From Acetobacteraceae bacterium (GTDB lineage Bacteria; Pseudomonadota; Alphaproteobacteria; Acetobacterales; Acetobacteraceae): a stretch of 64,000 nucleotides of DNA. Positions 9,279-18,453 of the stretch are shown in pieces. The notes below the pieces were generated by a model, which was given only the letters and a program-made list of their open reading frames with translations, had not been told where the DNA came from and ran no database searches. How positions within the stretch are numbered: the first letter of the stretch is position 1; every line of letters starts with the position of its first letter. Made by a program: the position numbers and the translations under genes. Where the stretch lies: assembly GCA_022842185.1 (NCBI GenBank), contig JALHQB010000008.1, positions 47,411-111,410 on the forward strand, read 5' to 3'.

Positions 9279-10610
9279 GTGATCAATCTTCTACGGCGAC
9301 TTTTCGGCTTGGCGGTGCGGGGTCCGGCTGGTCCTCGGCGTGTCGTCCAGCGGGAATTCCGGCCACTCGAAGACGCGCAGCCCGCGAAATCGGGTGCCGT
9401 CTCGAGCCAGCCAAGGTTCACGTCTGAAAGCGGATCGTCGGCGGCTTCTCTCGCCACCGCCTTCACGCCAACGCAGCCGCGCAATCTCGGGCCTTTGTTT
9501 ATTGGGCGCGAAACGCACCTCCGCCGCATGATCGCGGCGGTGGAGCAGGAGCGCGCGCATATCGTGCTTTTTGGCGACCGGGGCCGCGGCAAGACGTCTC
9601 TTGCGAACGGCTTTGCGGCCCTGGCTGAAAAGGCTGGACTGGAGACGGTCCGGCGGACCTGCGGCATTCACACGACCTATGAGCGGTTGTTTCGCGGTCT
9701 GCTGGCTGAAATTCCGGGGCGCATGCTGCGCGACGGCAATCATCTCTCGAACGCCGCAGAGCTGCTGCCCGAAGGTGATTTTGGCGCTGATGAGGTGTGC
9801 GACATTCTCGGCCGGATCCGTGATGGCCGCGTCGTGCTCGTGGTTGATGAGTTTGACCGTGCCGAGAGCGATCGGCTGCGCTCGGAAGTCGCCGAGACCA
9901 TCAAGAACCTGTCCGACCAGGCCGCGAATGCGACGCTGCTGCTGATCGGCGTGGCAGGCAGCCTCGAGGATCTTCTGGGCCGGCAGCCATCCGTGCAGCG
10001 CGCCATACTGGCGATCCCGCTGCCGCCGATGGACGATGCCGAGGTGGCGCGGCTCGTCGGCGCGGGTGCCGGGGCGGCTGGTGTCCAATTCGACCAGGCG
10101 GCAACCGCTCTGATCGTTCGGTTGTCGCGAGGCATGCCGTACTACGCGCACCTGCTGAGTCTTTATGCGGCGCGCGCCGCGGCTGAAAACGGCGGTCGCG
10201 CAAGCGTGACGCGCGACGACGCCGTGGCTGGCGCTGGGTTGGTCATGCAGAAGCAGGCCGCCGAGATTGGTGCGACCTGGAACCGCGCCTTGGCCGTTCC
10301 GGGGGCCGAAGCGGCCCTGCTGACGGCTGCATTGGCACCCACCGACGAGGAAGGCTGCATTGCGCTCGCGGCCCTGCCGGGGCTCGTCCACCCCGCGGTG
10401 GATGTGCTGTGCACCGAAGCTGGCGGGTCGGTGTTTCTGCGCCGGGACGACCACGGCAGATCGCGCATCGTCTTTCGGCTGCCCGCCATCGCACATCAGA
10501 TCCTTCTGCATGCGGTGTGCGCCGGCCGCCTTCCATGTGGCGGACCCCCGCCCGCGCGGCATGACGAGCCGTCGAACAACCAGAAGAAGCAGGCAAGCAT
10601 CGTCGCATGA
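9279..10610 (+). CDS. P-loop ATPase associated with EPS export genes
   Basis: A 443-residue AAA/STAND-like ATPase. Walker A is GDRGRGKTS (about residues 99-107), preceded by LGPLFIGRETHLRRM as in AAA modules that begin with an 'F-GRE' motif. Walker B is VVLVVDEFDR near residue 185. The last ~120 residues resemble a small helical or winged-helix region. The frame opens at GTG 9240, but GTG 9279 has a well-spaced GGGGA before it and is preferred. The stop overlaps the Wza-like start by 4 nt. ATPases at this position are known next to Wza/Wzc genes in EPS clusters; their function is not settled, so only a role linked to EPS assembly is inferred. Confidence 0.75.
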   Translation: MINLLRRLFGLAVRGPAGPRRVVQREFRPLEDAQPAKSGAVSSQPRFTSESGSSAASLATAFTPTQPRNLGPLFIGRETHLRRMIAAVEQERAHIVLFGDRGRGKTSLANGFAALAEKAGLETVRRTCGIHTTYERLFRGLLAEIPGRMLRDGNHLSNAAELLPEGDFGADEVCDILGRIRDGRVVLVVDEFDRAESDRLRSEVAETIKNLSDQAANATLLLIGVAGSLEDLLGRQPSVQRAILAIPLPPMDDAEVARLVGAGAGAAGVQFDQAATALIVRLSRGMPYYAHLLSLYAARAAAENGGRASVTRDDAVAGAGLVMQKQAAEIGATWNRALAVPGAEAALLTAALAPTDEEGCIALAALPGLVHPAVDVLCTEAGGSVFLRRDDHGRSRIVFRLPAIAHQILLHAVCAGRLPCGGPPPARHDEPSNNQKKQASIVA

Positions 10611-11692
10611 AACGCCGATCCGTTACCCTGGCACGAGCCATGGCCACAGCGTGTGTCCTTCAACTGCTCGGTTGCAGCGATCAACGCAGCTACGATCTGA
10701 GCCAGGGGGGCGAGCCGTCGTATATCGACGCGGCAGACCCGTTGGTGCGCGCGAATGCCACGTCGGCACTGTCCCAGGCCGTGCTGAGGGGCACGCGTTC
10801 ATGGCGCCTGCAGCCCGGTGATACGCTGGAGGTAAACTATTTCGTGAGCGGTCGCGCAACCATGCGCGACTACCGCCTCGGCGTCGGGGACCAGATCGAC
10901 GTCGTCATGCTTGAGCTGCCGCAGTTCAGTCGCAGCCATACCGTGCGGCCCGACGGCCGGATCACGTTGGTCGGGCGCGGTGAGATCAGCGTGGACGGTC
11001 TGCAGCCGACCGCCTTGGCCCGGATCATCGCCGATCGTTATCGCGACGAGGTGGCCAACCCGCAGGTAACGGTTCACGTCATGCGCGTGACCGAGGAAGC
11101 CGAACGCTTCACCACCATGCTGTCCGGGCAGGGCGGGCAACGCCAGCAGACCGTCACGGTCGGCCCTGACGGCACGATCGGCCTGCCACTGCTGCGATCC
11201 GTCACTGTCAGCGGCCTGACGGTGGATGAGGTGTCCGACCGCATCGCCTCGGCGTATCAGCGGCGCATCCCGAACCTGCAGCCGACCGTGCGCTTGAGCG
11301 GCACCGCCGGGCAACTCGTCTTCGTCTTCGGCGAGGTCAATCGGCCGGGACCGCAGCCGGGCGCGCCGGCACGTACCATCCTGCAGCACGTCGCCGCAGG
11401 GGGCGGGCCAAACGAGTTTGCCGCGATGGACCAGGTACGGCTGTTGTACTGGGACCAGGCCGGCCAGCCACGCATCCGCGTCGCCAACCTGGAGAATGTC
11501 CTGGAGCGACTGGCGATCGACGAGGACATGGTGGTGCCGCCGGGCGCGGTGCTCTACGTGCCGCCCACGCAGCTCGCCCGGGCGGGACGCATCATGGATC
11601 AGGTGTTCCGCCGCCTGTTCCTCTACAGCGGCACGACGGCCGGCATCTACTACAGCTCAAGCCTGCCGCCGGTGCTTGGAGGTACGCGATGA
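10607..11692 (+). CDS. Polysaccharide export lipoprotein, Wza-like (Poly_export/SLBB)
   Basis: A 361-residue outer-membrane export protein. A lipoprotein signal ends in LQLLGC near residue 23. The Poly_export domain (LGVGDQIDVVMLELPQFSR and VRPDGRITLVGRGEISVDGL) is followed by a second export/SLBB repeat (VGPDGTIGLPLLRSVTVSGL) and a further SLBB-type stretch (VFVFGEVNRPGPQP). The family forms the outer-membrane channel for capsule or EPS. The start overlaps the ATPase stop, and the stop overlaps the next gene (ATGA). It is the only outer-membrane exit component in the window. Confidence 0.92.
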   Translation: MKRRSVTLARAMATACVLQLLGCSDQRSYDLSQGGEPSYIDAADPLVRANATSALSQAVLRGTRSWRLQPGDTLEVNYFVSGRATMRDYRLGVGDQIDVVMLELPQFSRSHTVRPDGRITLVGRGEISVDGLQPTALARIIADRYRDEVANPQVTVHVMRVTEEAERFTTMLSGQGGQRQQTVTVGPDGTIGLPLLRSVTVSGLTVDEVSDRIASAYQRRIPNLQPTVRLSGTAGQLVFVFGEVNRPGPQPGAPARTILQHVAAGGGPNEFAAMDQVRLLYWDQAGQPRIRVANLENVLERLAIDEDMVVPPGAVLYVPPTQLARAGRIMDQVFRRLFLYSGTTAGIYYSSSLPPVLGGTR

Positions 11693-13269
11693 GTGGGCGA
11701 TACCTCTCGACCTCGGGGCCGGACAGGACGCCGGCCGAGCCGCGGCGGTTCATCGAGCACACCGAGGCGCCGCGGGACGTGCCCGCGGTCTCCCTGCGTG
11801 ACATCGTCCGGACGCTGTTCCGGAGGCGCTGGCCGATCATCGGCATCATGCTCGGTGCGGTGCTTTGCTCGCTCGCATACCTGCTGCTCGAATCCTCCAC
11901 CTACACCGCAAGCACCCGCGTGCTGGTGCGGGTCGGGCGAGAGAAGCTCACATCCGTTGCTACCGCCGACAACACGCCAGGCAGCTTCATCTTCTCCGAG
12001 CGGCCTGAGAACGTGAACGACGGGATCGAGATCCTGGCGAGTCCCGCCGTGCTCGAGCGTTCGTTCCCGGCGCTCAAGGCACGGCTCGAAGAAATGCAGG
12101 CCAATGCACCGCCTCCGCCGCCCTGGCGCAGGCGGCTCAACGAGGCCCGCGAGTATGTATCCGGTGCCGTGCGCACCGTCATGGATCCGGTCCGCCGCCT
12201 GTTCGGGGTGCGTGAACTCACCGGCGATGAGGCATTGGCGGAGGAATTCCGTCGCGCCTTGAGCGCCGCGCCGGTCAAGGAAACCAGCATCTTCGTCGCT
12301 GCGTTCCGCTGGAGTGATCCAACCTTCGCAGCCTTCGCCATGAACAGCCTGCTCGACTCCTTCCTGCTTGAACACGTCAGGGTGATGTCTGCGTCCCGCG
12401 ATGCGGCGGATTTCTACCGCGGCGAGGCAGCACGCATCGAGGCGGAACTGCAGACCGTGTCCAGCAACCTGACCACCTATGGGCGGGAAAACAGGCTGAC
12501 GGATCCGACAGCCGAAAAGCAGTTGGTGCTTGGCCTGATCTCGTCGCTCGAACGAGAGATCGCGACGGCCCAGGTATCGCAGGAACAGACCCGCCGCCGG
12601 ATCGACGAAGTCCGGCAGCAATTCGCAGACCCTGCGAATTGGCCATCGACGCCCGGCATCCCACAGGTGGCGTTGGCGCAGATGTCGGATCTCGATGCGC
12701 GCTACGCGGAGTTGCTGAACCAGCGTAGCATCCTGCTCCGCCAACTCCTTCCGACCTCGCGTGACGTGCGATTGCTCGATGAGCAGATCGCCGCTCTGCG
12801 GATCCAGAAGCGCGATGCACTCCTGGGGTATCTGGAAGATCGGCTGCGCGCGGAACAGGAGGCGCAGGGCGCCACCACCATACGCTTGGCCGAAGCACGG
12901 CAGCGGCTTGATCGCGTGCAGGAGATCGAATCCGGCTATCTGGAATTGCAGGGCCGCCGCGACATGCTGCTGTCCCGCCATCGGGACCTTCATCGCGAGG
13001 CTGAGCGCCTGACCCTAGGTCAGGCTCTTGACACTGAGCAGCCGGCCAGCGTGCGTGTGCTTGCCCGCGCGTCGCCGCCGCCGCTACCGACTTGGCCGCG
13101 CCGGAGCTTGGTCGTGGGCCTTGCCGCGGCGTTCGGCCTGCTGCTCGCAATCGCCTATGCCGTTTTTGCGCAGTTCTTCGACCGGTCGGTATCGACCGAG
13201 AACGACCTTCGGCAAACGCTCCATCTTCCGGTACTCGGACGTTTGCCTGAAATGGCGAGGCTCCGATGA
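11689..13269 (+). CDS. Wzz/GumC-type polysaccharide co-polymerase
   Basis: A 526-residue chain-length determinant. The first membrane segment is near residues 47-65 (RRWPIIGIMLGAVLCSLAYL). It is followed by the Wzz domain (YTASTRVLVRVGREKL), a long periplasmic helical/coiled-coil region (about 180-430) and a second membrane segment near 475-500 preceded by the proline-rich motif ASPPPLPTWPRR typical of Wzz. No kinase domain is fused; the candidate cytoplasmic partner is the separate CpsD-like gene that overlaps its stop by 4 nt. It is predicted to set polymer length and couple Wzy to the Wza channel. Confidence 0.9.
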   Translation: MSGRYLSTSGPDRTPAEPRRFIEHTEAPRDVPAVSLRDIVRTLFRRRWPIIGIMLGAVLCSLAYLLLESSTYTASTRVLVRVGREKLTSVATADNTPGSFIFSERPENVNDGIEILASPAVLERSFPALKARLEEMQANAPPPPPWRRRLNEAREYVSGAVRTVMDPVRRLFGVRELTGDEALAEEFRRALSAAPVKETSIFVAAFRWSDPTFAAFAMNSLLDSFLLEHVRVMSASRDAADFYRGEAARIEAELQTVSSNLTTYGRENRLTDPTAEKQLVLGLISSLEREIATAQVSQEQTRRRIDEVRQQFADPANWPSTPGIPQVALAQMSDLDARYAELLNQRSILLRQLLPTSRDVRLLDEQIAALRIQKRDALLGYLEDRLRAEQEAQGATTIRLAEARQRLDRVQEIESGYLELQGRRDMLLSRHRDLHREAERLTLGQALDTEQPASVRVLARASPPPLPTWPRRSLVVGLAAAFGLLLAIAYAVFAQFFDRSVSTENDLRQTLHLPVLGRLPEMARLR

Positions 13270-13961
13270 ACGTTATGCGCGATCAATCATCCATGACGAC
13301 CCGTCGGGCGTCGATGAGCATCGAGCCACTGGACCCGGCGCAGATCGCGCTGATGCCGGTGGCGGTGTCCATCGCCACCGGCACACTGGCGCCGCAGCGG
13401 GTGATTGCCTTGATGTCCAGCTTGCGGCGCGAGGGGACGACAACGGTTGCCATGACGCTCGCCCGTACGCTCCAGGTCGGGCTCGGTCGCAGCGTTGCAT
13501 TGATCGACGCCAACCTGGTTGCTCCCGCGCTCGGCCCGCTGCACGGCATTCCGCCCGGACCGGGCTTGGCGGAAGTGCTGAGCAATCAGGTACCGCTGCG
13601 GCGCGCGCTGCACGTTGCCGTATCAGGCCAGTTTGCCATCCTTCCTGCCGGCAATGCTCCGGCATCCGACCAGGGGTCGCTTTTCGCGGCAAGCAGCATC
13701 GGTGCCTTGTGCCAGCAGATCCGGCGCGAAGGTTTCGATTTCTGCGTGATCGACTGCCCGGCGGTGCTTGCCAGCCCCGAGGCCGCGATGGTTGGAGCAC
13801 AGGCCGGCGCCTCCATGCTGGTGGTGCGCGCTGAATCAACGGCCGCGGATGCGGTTCGTGAAGCGGCTGCCATCCTGGAGGCAGGCGGCGCGCAACTGGC
13901 GGGCACCCTGCTCAATCGGTACCAAAGCCACTTGCCGGCCGTACTTGACCGACTGCTTTGA
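13266..13961 (+). CDS. CpsD/CapB-like ATPase with degenerate Walker A
   Basis: A 231-residue cytoplasmic protein of the BY-kinase/MinD-like fold, encoded directly after its Wzz-type partner. The expected P-loop (G-E-G-K-S/T-T) reads SSLRREGTTTVA, so the nucleotide-binding lysine is Thr. Walker A' is recognisable (VALIDANLVAPALG) and Walker B is DFCVIDCPAVL. There is no C-terminal tyrosine cluster; the end is LLNRYQSHLPAVLDRLL. Family membership is clear, but autokinase activity is doubtful. It may act as a non-kinase regulator of the co-polymerase. Confidence 0.82.
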   Translation: MNVMRDQSSMTTRRASMSIEPLDPAQIALMPVAVSIATGTLAPQRVIALMSSLRREGTTTVAMTLARTLQVGLGRSVALIDANLVAPALGPLHGIPPGPGLAEVLSNQVPLRRALHVAVSGQFAILPAGNAPASDQGSLFAASSIGALCQQIRREGFDFCVIDCPAVLASPEAAMVGAQAGASMLVVRAESTAADAVREAAAILEAGGAQLAGTLLNRYQSHLPAVLDRLL

Positions 13962-13972
13962 GGAACTCGCGT

Positions 13973-15028
13973 TTGGATCCCACGATATCCCCGGCCCGTC
14001 CGGCCCTTGGCAGTGGCAGCAAGCTGAGGATCGGTCTGATCTCTACCGTCAGCGTTCCGACACCGCCGAAGGGCTACGGTGGCATTGAGCGGGTCGTGCA
14101 TTGTCTCGCCGAGGAACTCGTCCGTCAGGGTCACGAGGTCACCTTGTTTGCACGCGCCGGAAGTTCCTGTTCCGGGCAGACGATCGCGGTCGATCCCGAC
14201 GGCGATCAACCCGAGTTCACAGGCGGGAAGGCCCATCTGAACGAGGAGGTTCTGAGCGACGCGGTGGACGCCTATACGGCGCGGCATCGTGTCGATGTGC
14301 TGCATGACTGGTCGCTGCAGAACATCTTCGTCAATCGTCACCCTGAACGCGTGCCCTTCGTCGTCTCGACCTGCGTCCCGCAGAATGCAAGCTATGCGCA
14401 GGCGAACGTCGTTGCCGCCTGTGCAGCGCATGCACGGACGCTGAAAGGCGGCAATGTCCCTCATGTCGGATACGGCGTGGATGTGAACAGCCTGGAATGG
14501 TCGCCGCAGGGTGGGGACCGCCTGGTCCACCTCGCCAAGATTGCACGCTACAAGGGCCAGCATATCTCGATCCTTGCTTCTGCGCTGGCGCGCATGCCGC
14601 TCGACATCGTCGGCAACGTCGAAGGGCGTCGCTACGCGCGGCTCATCATTAAGCCGATGGCTGCGGTGCTGCCGAATGTAAGGCTGCTGGGGGAAACGCA
14701 TGAGGTCGAGCGGACGCTCGCCTCCTCCCTTGCGCTGGTGATGGCGCCGCAGTGGTTCGAGACATATCCCATGGTGGTGATTCAGGCCCTGTGCGCCGGC
14801 ACGCCGGTGGTCACGCTGCGCAGCGGCGGGCTGCCGGAACAGGTCGAGGACGGAGTCAACGGCTACCTCGCCGACAGCGTCACCGGTCTAGCCCGCGCCA
14901 TGCGGGAGGTTCGTGGTATCTCCCGCAAGCGTTGCCGTGAGTTCGCCCTGGAACGCTTCGATGTGCGCGACATGGCGATGAAATACGCGGAGCTCTATCG
15001 GCGCTCGATCGAAGGCGAACGCTGGTAG
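13973..15028 (+). CDS. Family 4 glycosyltransferase
   Basis: A 351-residue GT-B enzyme. The N-terminal domain has IGLISTVSVPTPPKGYGGIE and ERVVHCLAEELVRQGHEVTL, and the donor domain has HLAKIARYKGQHISI, PQWFETYPMVVIQALCAGTP and GGLPEQVEDGVNGYL. The frame opens at TTG 13958, overlapping the previous stop, but TTG 13973 (DPTISPARP) has GAGGA eight nt upstream and is the better start. It ends the rightward EPS operon and converges on the next GT4. Sugar specificity is unknown. Confidence 0.85.
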   Translation: MDPTISPARPALGSGSKLRIGLISTVSVPTPPKGYGGIERVVHCLAEELVRQGHEVTLFARAGSSCSGQTIAVDPDGDQPEFTGGKAHLNEEVLSDAVDAYTARHRVDVLHDWSLQNIFVNRHPERVPFVVSTCVPQNASYAQANVVAACAAHARTLKGGNVPHVGYGVDVNSLEWSPQGGDRLVHLAKIARYKGQHISILASALARMPLDIVGNVEGRRYARLIIKPMAAVLPNVRLLGETHEVERTLASSLALVMAPQWFETYPMVVIQALCAGTPVVTLRSGGLPEQVEDGVNGYLADSVTGLARAMREVRGISRKRCREFALERFDVRDMAMKYAELYRRSIEGERW

Positions 15029-15043
15029 CAGCATCGAACCTCG

Positions 15044-16129
15044 TCATCCGGCAGCGATGACTACGGCTTCGGCAGCACGACGGGGGTGAAATTTTTCGAT
15101 ATGGGCAGCGCAGGCCTCCCGGTCGGGAAGGAGGTTACCGCAGAGTGCCTCAGCGGCCAGCGCAGTCATCTTTTCGGCGGCGTCGGGCAATGCGGGATCG
15201 ACATAGTGGGCCAATGCTCCCCCGGCTTCGGGGATGGCACCCCGATTGGATGCAATGACAGCCGTCCCGGCAGACAAAGCCTCGATCACGGGTATACCGA
15301 ATCCCTCACCGAGGCTCGGAAAGACAAGCGCTGCGGCACTGGCATAAAGGGCCGCGAGGCGGCGAGGTTCGACGTCGCGCAAATGCACGACCCCGGGCGT
15401 CCCGGCGAGGCGGGCTGCCATTTCTGCGCCGGCCGGACCGTGGTCTTCGCGCCCAACGACGACGAGACGTGTCCCGTTAGAGCGCGCGGCTTGCGTGGCG
15501 GCGAGCGCGAGCGGCAGGTTCTTCCGCGGCTCGAGCCGACCGACCCACAACAGGAAAGGGGTGAGGGCGCGCGCAGCCGCAAGGTCTTCTGGAAACGGCG
15601 GGGGCAATGCGCCGGGCGCATTGGGCGCGAGGATGATGCGGTCCTCGGGTACGCCGTAGAGGCGTGCGATTTCCTTGGCGGCGTGTCGAGAGACCGTCAG
15701 CACCGCTGCGGAACGGGCCGCACTGAGTCGGCACAACAGTCGAAGGCGCCAACGCATGACGGCGGGGAAGAACTCCGGATCGCTTTCAAACAGCACGTCG
15801 TGGATGACGACGATCTGGCGAAATCGCGAGCCGACAAAGGGCGGCGATACGTATTGGGTAATGAGAGCGTCCAATGCGTCTCGCCGTCGTGCCGCCGGCC
15901 AGAAGAACAGCAGTCGCGCGATGGAACTGCGCGTCGTGATGCGGACATGGCGGTAGCGCGGCCAGGGGAAACGACGCGCGGTGGCATCGGGATCGGCGGA
16001 ATAGATGACCCATTCATGCGCCGCCGCGCCTGTGGTGGCGGGGAGATGGTCGAGCACATTCTCGAGCCAGGAGCGCGAGCCCTGGTACTTGCCATCCAGG
16101 ACATGCGCGTCGATGCCAATGCGTCCCAC
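15044..16129 (-). CDS. Family 4 glycosyltransferase
   Basis: A 361-residue GT-B glycosyltransferase of the mannosyltransferase-like group. The signatures are RIGIDAHVLDG at the N-terminus, VVIHDVLFESDPEFF, VSRHAAKEIARLYGV, PFLLWVGRLEPRKNLPLALA, and the donor-site stretch LVFPSLGEGFGIPVIEALSA followed by SNRGAIPEAGG. It lies 18 nt downstream of the exported beta-helix gene on the same strand, so the two are probably co-transcribed. It converges with the plus-strand GT4 ending at 15028. Confidence 0.88.
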   Translation of the reverse strand: MGRIGIDAHVLDGKYQGSRSWLENVLDHLPATTGAAAHEWVIYSADPDATARRFPWPRYRHVRITTRSSIARLLFFWPAARRRDALDALITQYVSPPFVGSRFRQIVVIHDVLFESDPEFFPAVMRWRLRLLCRLSAARSAAVLTVSRHAAKEIARLYGVPEDRIILAPNAPGALPPPFPEDLAAARALTPFLLWVGRLEPRKNLPLALAATQAARSNGTRLVVVGREDHGPAGAEMAARLAGTPGVVHLRDVEPRRLAALYASAAALVFPSLGEGFGIPVIEALSAGTAVIASNRGAIPEAGGALAHYVDPALPDAAEKMTALAAEALCGNLLPDREACAAHIEKFHPRRAAEAVVIAAG

Positions 16130-16147
16130 GATCGTGATCCGGCCGTA

Positions 16148-17509
16148 TCAGCTGGCGCTGGAAAGCAATGCGCCGATCGGCGGCGTCGTCCAGGCGACAC
16201 CGAGAAAATCGCGCTGGGCGATGCCTTCCGGCAAAGGGAGACCCGCAAGCGCCAGCCGTGGCCGGAGACCTTCGGCATCCGGTGGCTGCCGGGCGAGAAG
16301 CGCGGTGTCGCGCAACTGGGGGTCGCCCTGCGCGTCCGGGCCACCGGGCTTGGCCGCGTTCCAGGCGCGCAGATCCGCGACGCGGTTCCGGTTCCAGACC
16401 AAGGGAACCTCACTGCCGACGTGATGCACGTGGTTGCCGGCGATCTCTCGCGAGCGACGCCCAAATGGATCGACATAGATGCTTGCGATGCCGCGCCGGC
16501 GCGTCACCACCAGGTTGTTGCGGATGATGTTGTTGGCAACGTGATCGACATTGCGCGTGTAGTCGCTGGCCAGAACAAGGTCGGCCTTGTAGGCGTGGCG
16601 TCCGCCCGAATCACGCATGTTGTCGTACAAGGTGTTGTTCGCCACGAAGTTGTCCGACGAATCGAACAGCGCGATGCCTGCCCCGTCATTGGCGAAGCAG
16701 ATGTTGAAATAGACCTGGTTGCGATCGCACCATTGGTCGAGCTGGATGCCGTTGCCATCCTGGCCCGTCGTCTCCCGCTGGCCCCACACCATGTTGTAGC
16801 GAATGATGTTGTCGCGCCCAGCGTCCTGCTGCGGATCCTTGCAGTAGGTGTGGATGCCCGAGGTGCCGGACAGCTTGAGCCCGTTGTCCCATACGAGGTT
16901 GCCCTCGACGATGTAGCGGTTGCCGTTCAGTTCCATGCCATGCATGCCGTTGCGCGCGACGCGGTTGCCGGCAATAAGACCTTCCTGGCCAATCGGTGCG
17001 TTGATCACGTCGATGGCAACGCCGTGGGTCTGGTTGTCGATCAGCGTATTGCCGATCAGCCGATGCGCGCCGCCCGCACCATCCCCGATCCAGATGCCGA
17101 GGCCGCAATCGCGGACCGTGCAGTCCTGGACAGTCACACCCACAGATCCGCGTTGAATGATAACGCCGGACAGGCGCGACCGTTGTATCGTCAGCCCCTC
17201 CAGACGCACATGCTGGGCGCCTTCGAACACTACCGTACTGGCAAGCACGGCGCCGGGCTGGGCACGGATGACGATGGGGCGTGCGGCGGTGCCACGCGCG
17301 GTGACCACCATCATCTCGGTGTGGTTGCCGCTGCGCAGGACGACTTCGTCACCCGGCGCCAAGCTGCTCCATGGAATTCGCGCAGGCGTAGAGACGGATG
17401 CGCCCGCTCCGACCTCAATGGTTGCAGCGGCCGCGGACCATGCGCTGAACAGGACCGGCGTGGCGATTGGAAGATGGCCGATGAGGTGTCGTCGTGACAG
17501 GAAATCCAT
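16148..17509 (-). CDS. Exported right-handed parallel beta-helix protein, candidate EPS-modifying enzyme
   Basis: A 453-residue exported protein with a Tat-like leader (SRRHLIG, then a hydrophobic stretch to SAAAA). The body is a run of beta-helix coils rich in N and G (for example VTVQDCTVRDCGLGIWIG, GNRVARNGMHGMELNGNRY). It shares a conserved face with the two RTX proteins at 19805 and 22045: SG-SGIH-Y, DGNGIQ-DQ and NDGAGI--DS--N. Such folds occur in polysaccharide lyases and C5-epimerases such as periplasmic AlgG, but the AlgG/AlgE DPHD motif is absent, so the reaction is unknown. The frame is open to 17614; ATG 17509 gives the signal peptide. Confidence 0.8.
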   Translation of the reverse strand: MDFLSRRHLIGHLPIATPVLFSAWSAAAATIEVGAGASVSTPARIPWSSLAPGDEVVLRSGNHTEMMVVTARGTAARPIVIRAQPGAVLASTVVFEGAQHVRLEGLTIQRSRLSGVIIQRGSVGVTVQDCTVRDCGLGIWIGDGAGGAHRLIGNTLIDNQTHGVAIDVINAPIGQEGLIAGNRVARNGMHGMELNGNRYIVEGNLVWDNGLKLSGTSGIHTYCKDPQQDAGRDNIIRYNMVWGQRETTGQDGNGIQLDQWCDRNQVYFNICFANDGAGIALFDSSDNFVANNTLYDNMRDSGGRHAYKADLVLASDYTRNVDHVANNIIRNNLVVTRRRGIASIYVDPFGRRSREIAGNHVHHVGSEVPLVWNRNRVADLRAWNAAKPGGPDAQGDPQLRDTALLARQPPDAEGLRPRLALAGLPLPEGIAQRDFLGVAWTTPPIGALLSSAS

Positions 17510-17649
17510 GGTCCTGCGGGTACCCTCCGGGATCGAAGTTTGTCCAGCACAACTGCGTGGAATGATGCAGGATCGCTGCAGAACAACATTCAACAGCGCT
17601 GGAACGTATGTCATTATGATGCGTCAGATGCGCGCGTGAAAGAGGCTTG

Positions 17650-18453
17650 ATGGTACACGAACCAACCGAACACATCATTTTCCCCGAGATGCCTGCTGGG
17701 GGTTTTCCCCGAGGCGATCATCGGATGGATTACGTTGTCCGCGTCAATGCGCTGTTGCGTCCGGACATGGTGGTCCTGGATTTCGGTGCAGGTCGGGGCA
17801 AGTGGATCTACGATCCGGTTCCTTTTCGGCGCTGGCTCGGCGATTTTCGTGGACGCTGCGCGAGGGTGATCGGTGCGGATGTGGATCCTGCGATCCTTGA
17901 GAACCCGCAGGTTGACGAAGGCATCATCATCCGCCCGGGCGAGAAGCTTCCACTGCCTGACGCATCGGTGGACCTCGTCTCCGCGTTCTCGGTCTTCGAG
18001 CATATCGAGGATGCAGAATTCTGGGCCAAGGAACTCGACCGTATCCTGCGCCCGGGTGGGTGGATCTGCGGCTGGACGCCAAACGGTCTCGGCGTGATCG
18101 GCATCGGAGCGCGCATCGTGCCCGGCGCGCTGCACCGTGCTGCGCTGAAGCTTCTCGAACCGCGACGCGAAGCTGAGGACAGTTTCCCGCCGGTTTATCG
18201 GATGAACACGCGCGGGGCGCTGCGGCGGCTTTTCCCAACCGAAAAGTATGTCCACTGCAGCTATCTGTATGACGGACGTCCCTTCTATCATCTCGATCGC
18301 GCCTGGGCAGCACGGGCATGGCAGGCGCTGTTCTGGATGACACCGCCGGTGTTCAAACCGTACCTGATGGTGATGATTCAGAAGCGGGGCGGAATGGAGG
18401 AGGTTGAATCGACGGCGTGGCAGACGCAGCCGGCGGCAATGTCAGAACCATGA
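17650..18453 (+). CDS. Class I SAM-dependent methyltransferase
   Basis: A 267-residue methyltransferase with VVLDFGAGRGKWIYD as the SAM-binding motif, VIGADVDPAILENPQVD, LPLPDASVDLVSAFSVFEH (motifs II/III) and LRPGGWICGWTPN, the Methyltransf_11 pattern. ATG 17650 follows AGAGG at a good distance; a TTG at 17647 is in frame just before it. The stop overlaps the ATG of the GT2 downstream, which couples the two genes. It probably decorates a sugar of the polymer, but the substrate cannot be read from sequence. Confidence 0.83.
   Translation: MVHEPTEHIIFPEMPAGGFPRGDHRMDYVVRVNALLRPDMVVLDFGAGRGKWIYDPVPFRRWLGDFRGRCARVIGADVDPAILENPQVDEGIIIRPGEKLPLPDASVDLVSAFSVFEHIEDAEFWAKELDRILRPGGWICGWTPNGLGVIGIGARIVPGALHRAALKLLEPRREAEDSFPPVYRMNTRGALRRLFPTEKYVHCSYLYDGRPFYHLDRAWAARAWQALFWMTPPVFKPYLMVMIQKRGGMEEVESTAWQTQPAAMSEP

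Noticed and set aside
11650..12993. 447-codon minus-strand frame over the Wzz-type gene
   Set aside because: Shadow of the well-supported co-polymerase; composition is atypical and no motif is present.
9279..13961. Exosortase/PEP-CTERM type EPS system
   Set aside because: The ATPase/Wza/Wzz/CpsD order resembles such clusters, but no exosortase gene or PEP-CTERM tail was found in the window.
15086..17497. 803-codon open frame on the plus strand
   Set aside because: Antisense to a clear GT4 and the exported beta-helix gene, with no domain signature.
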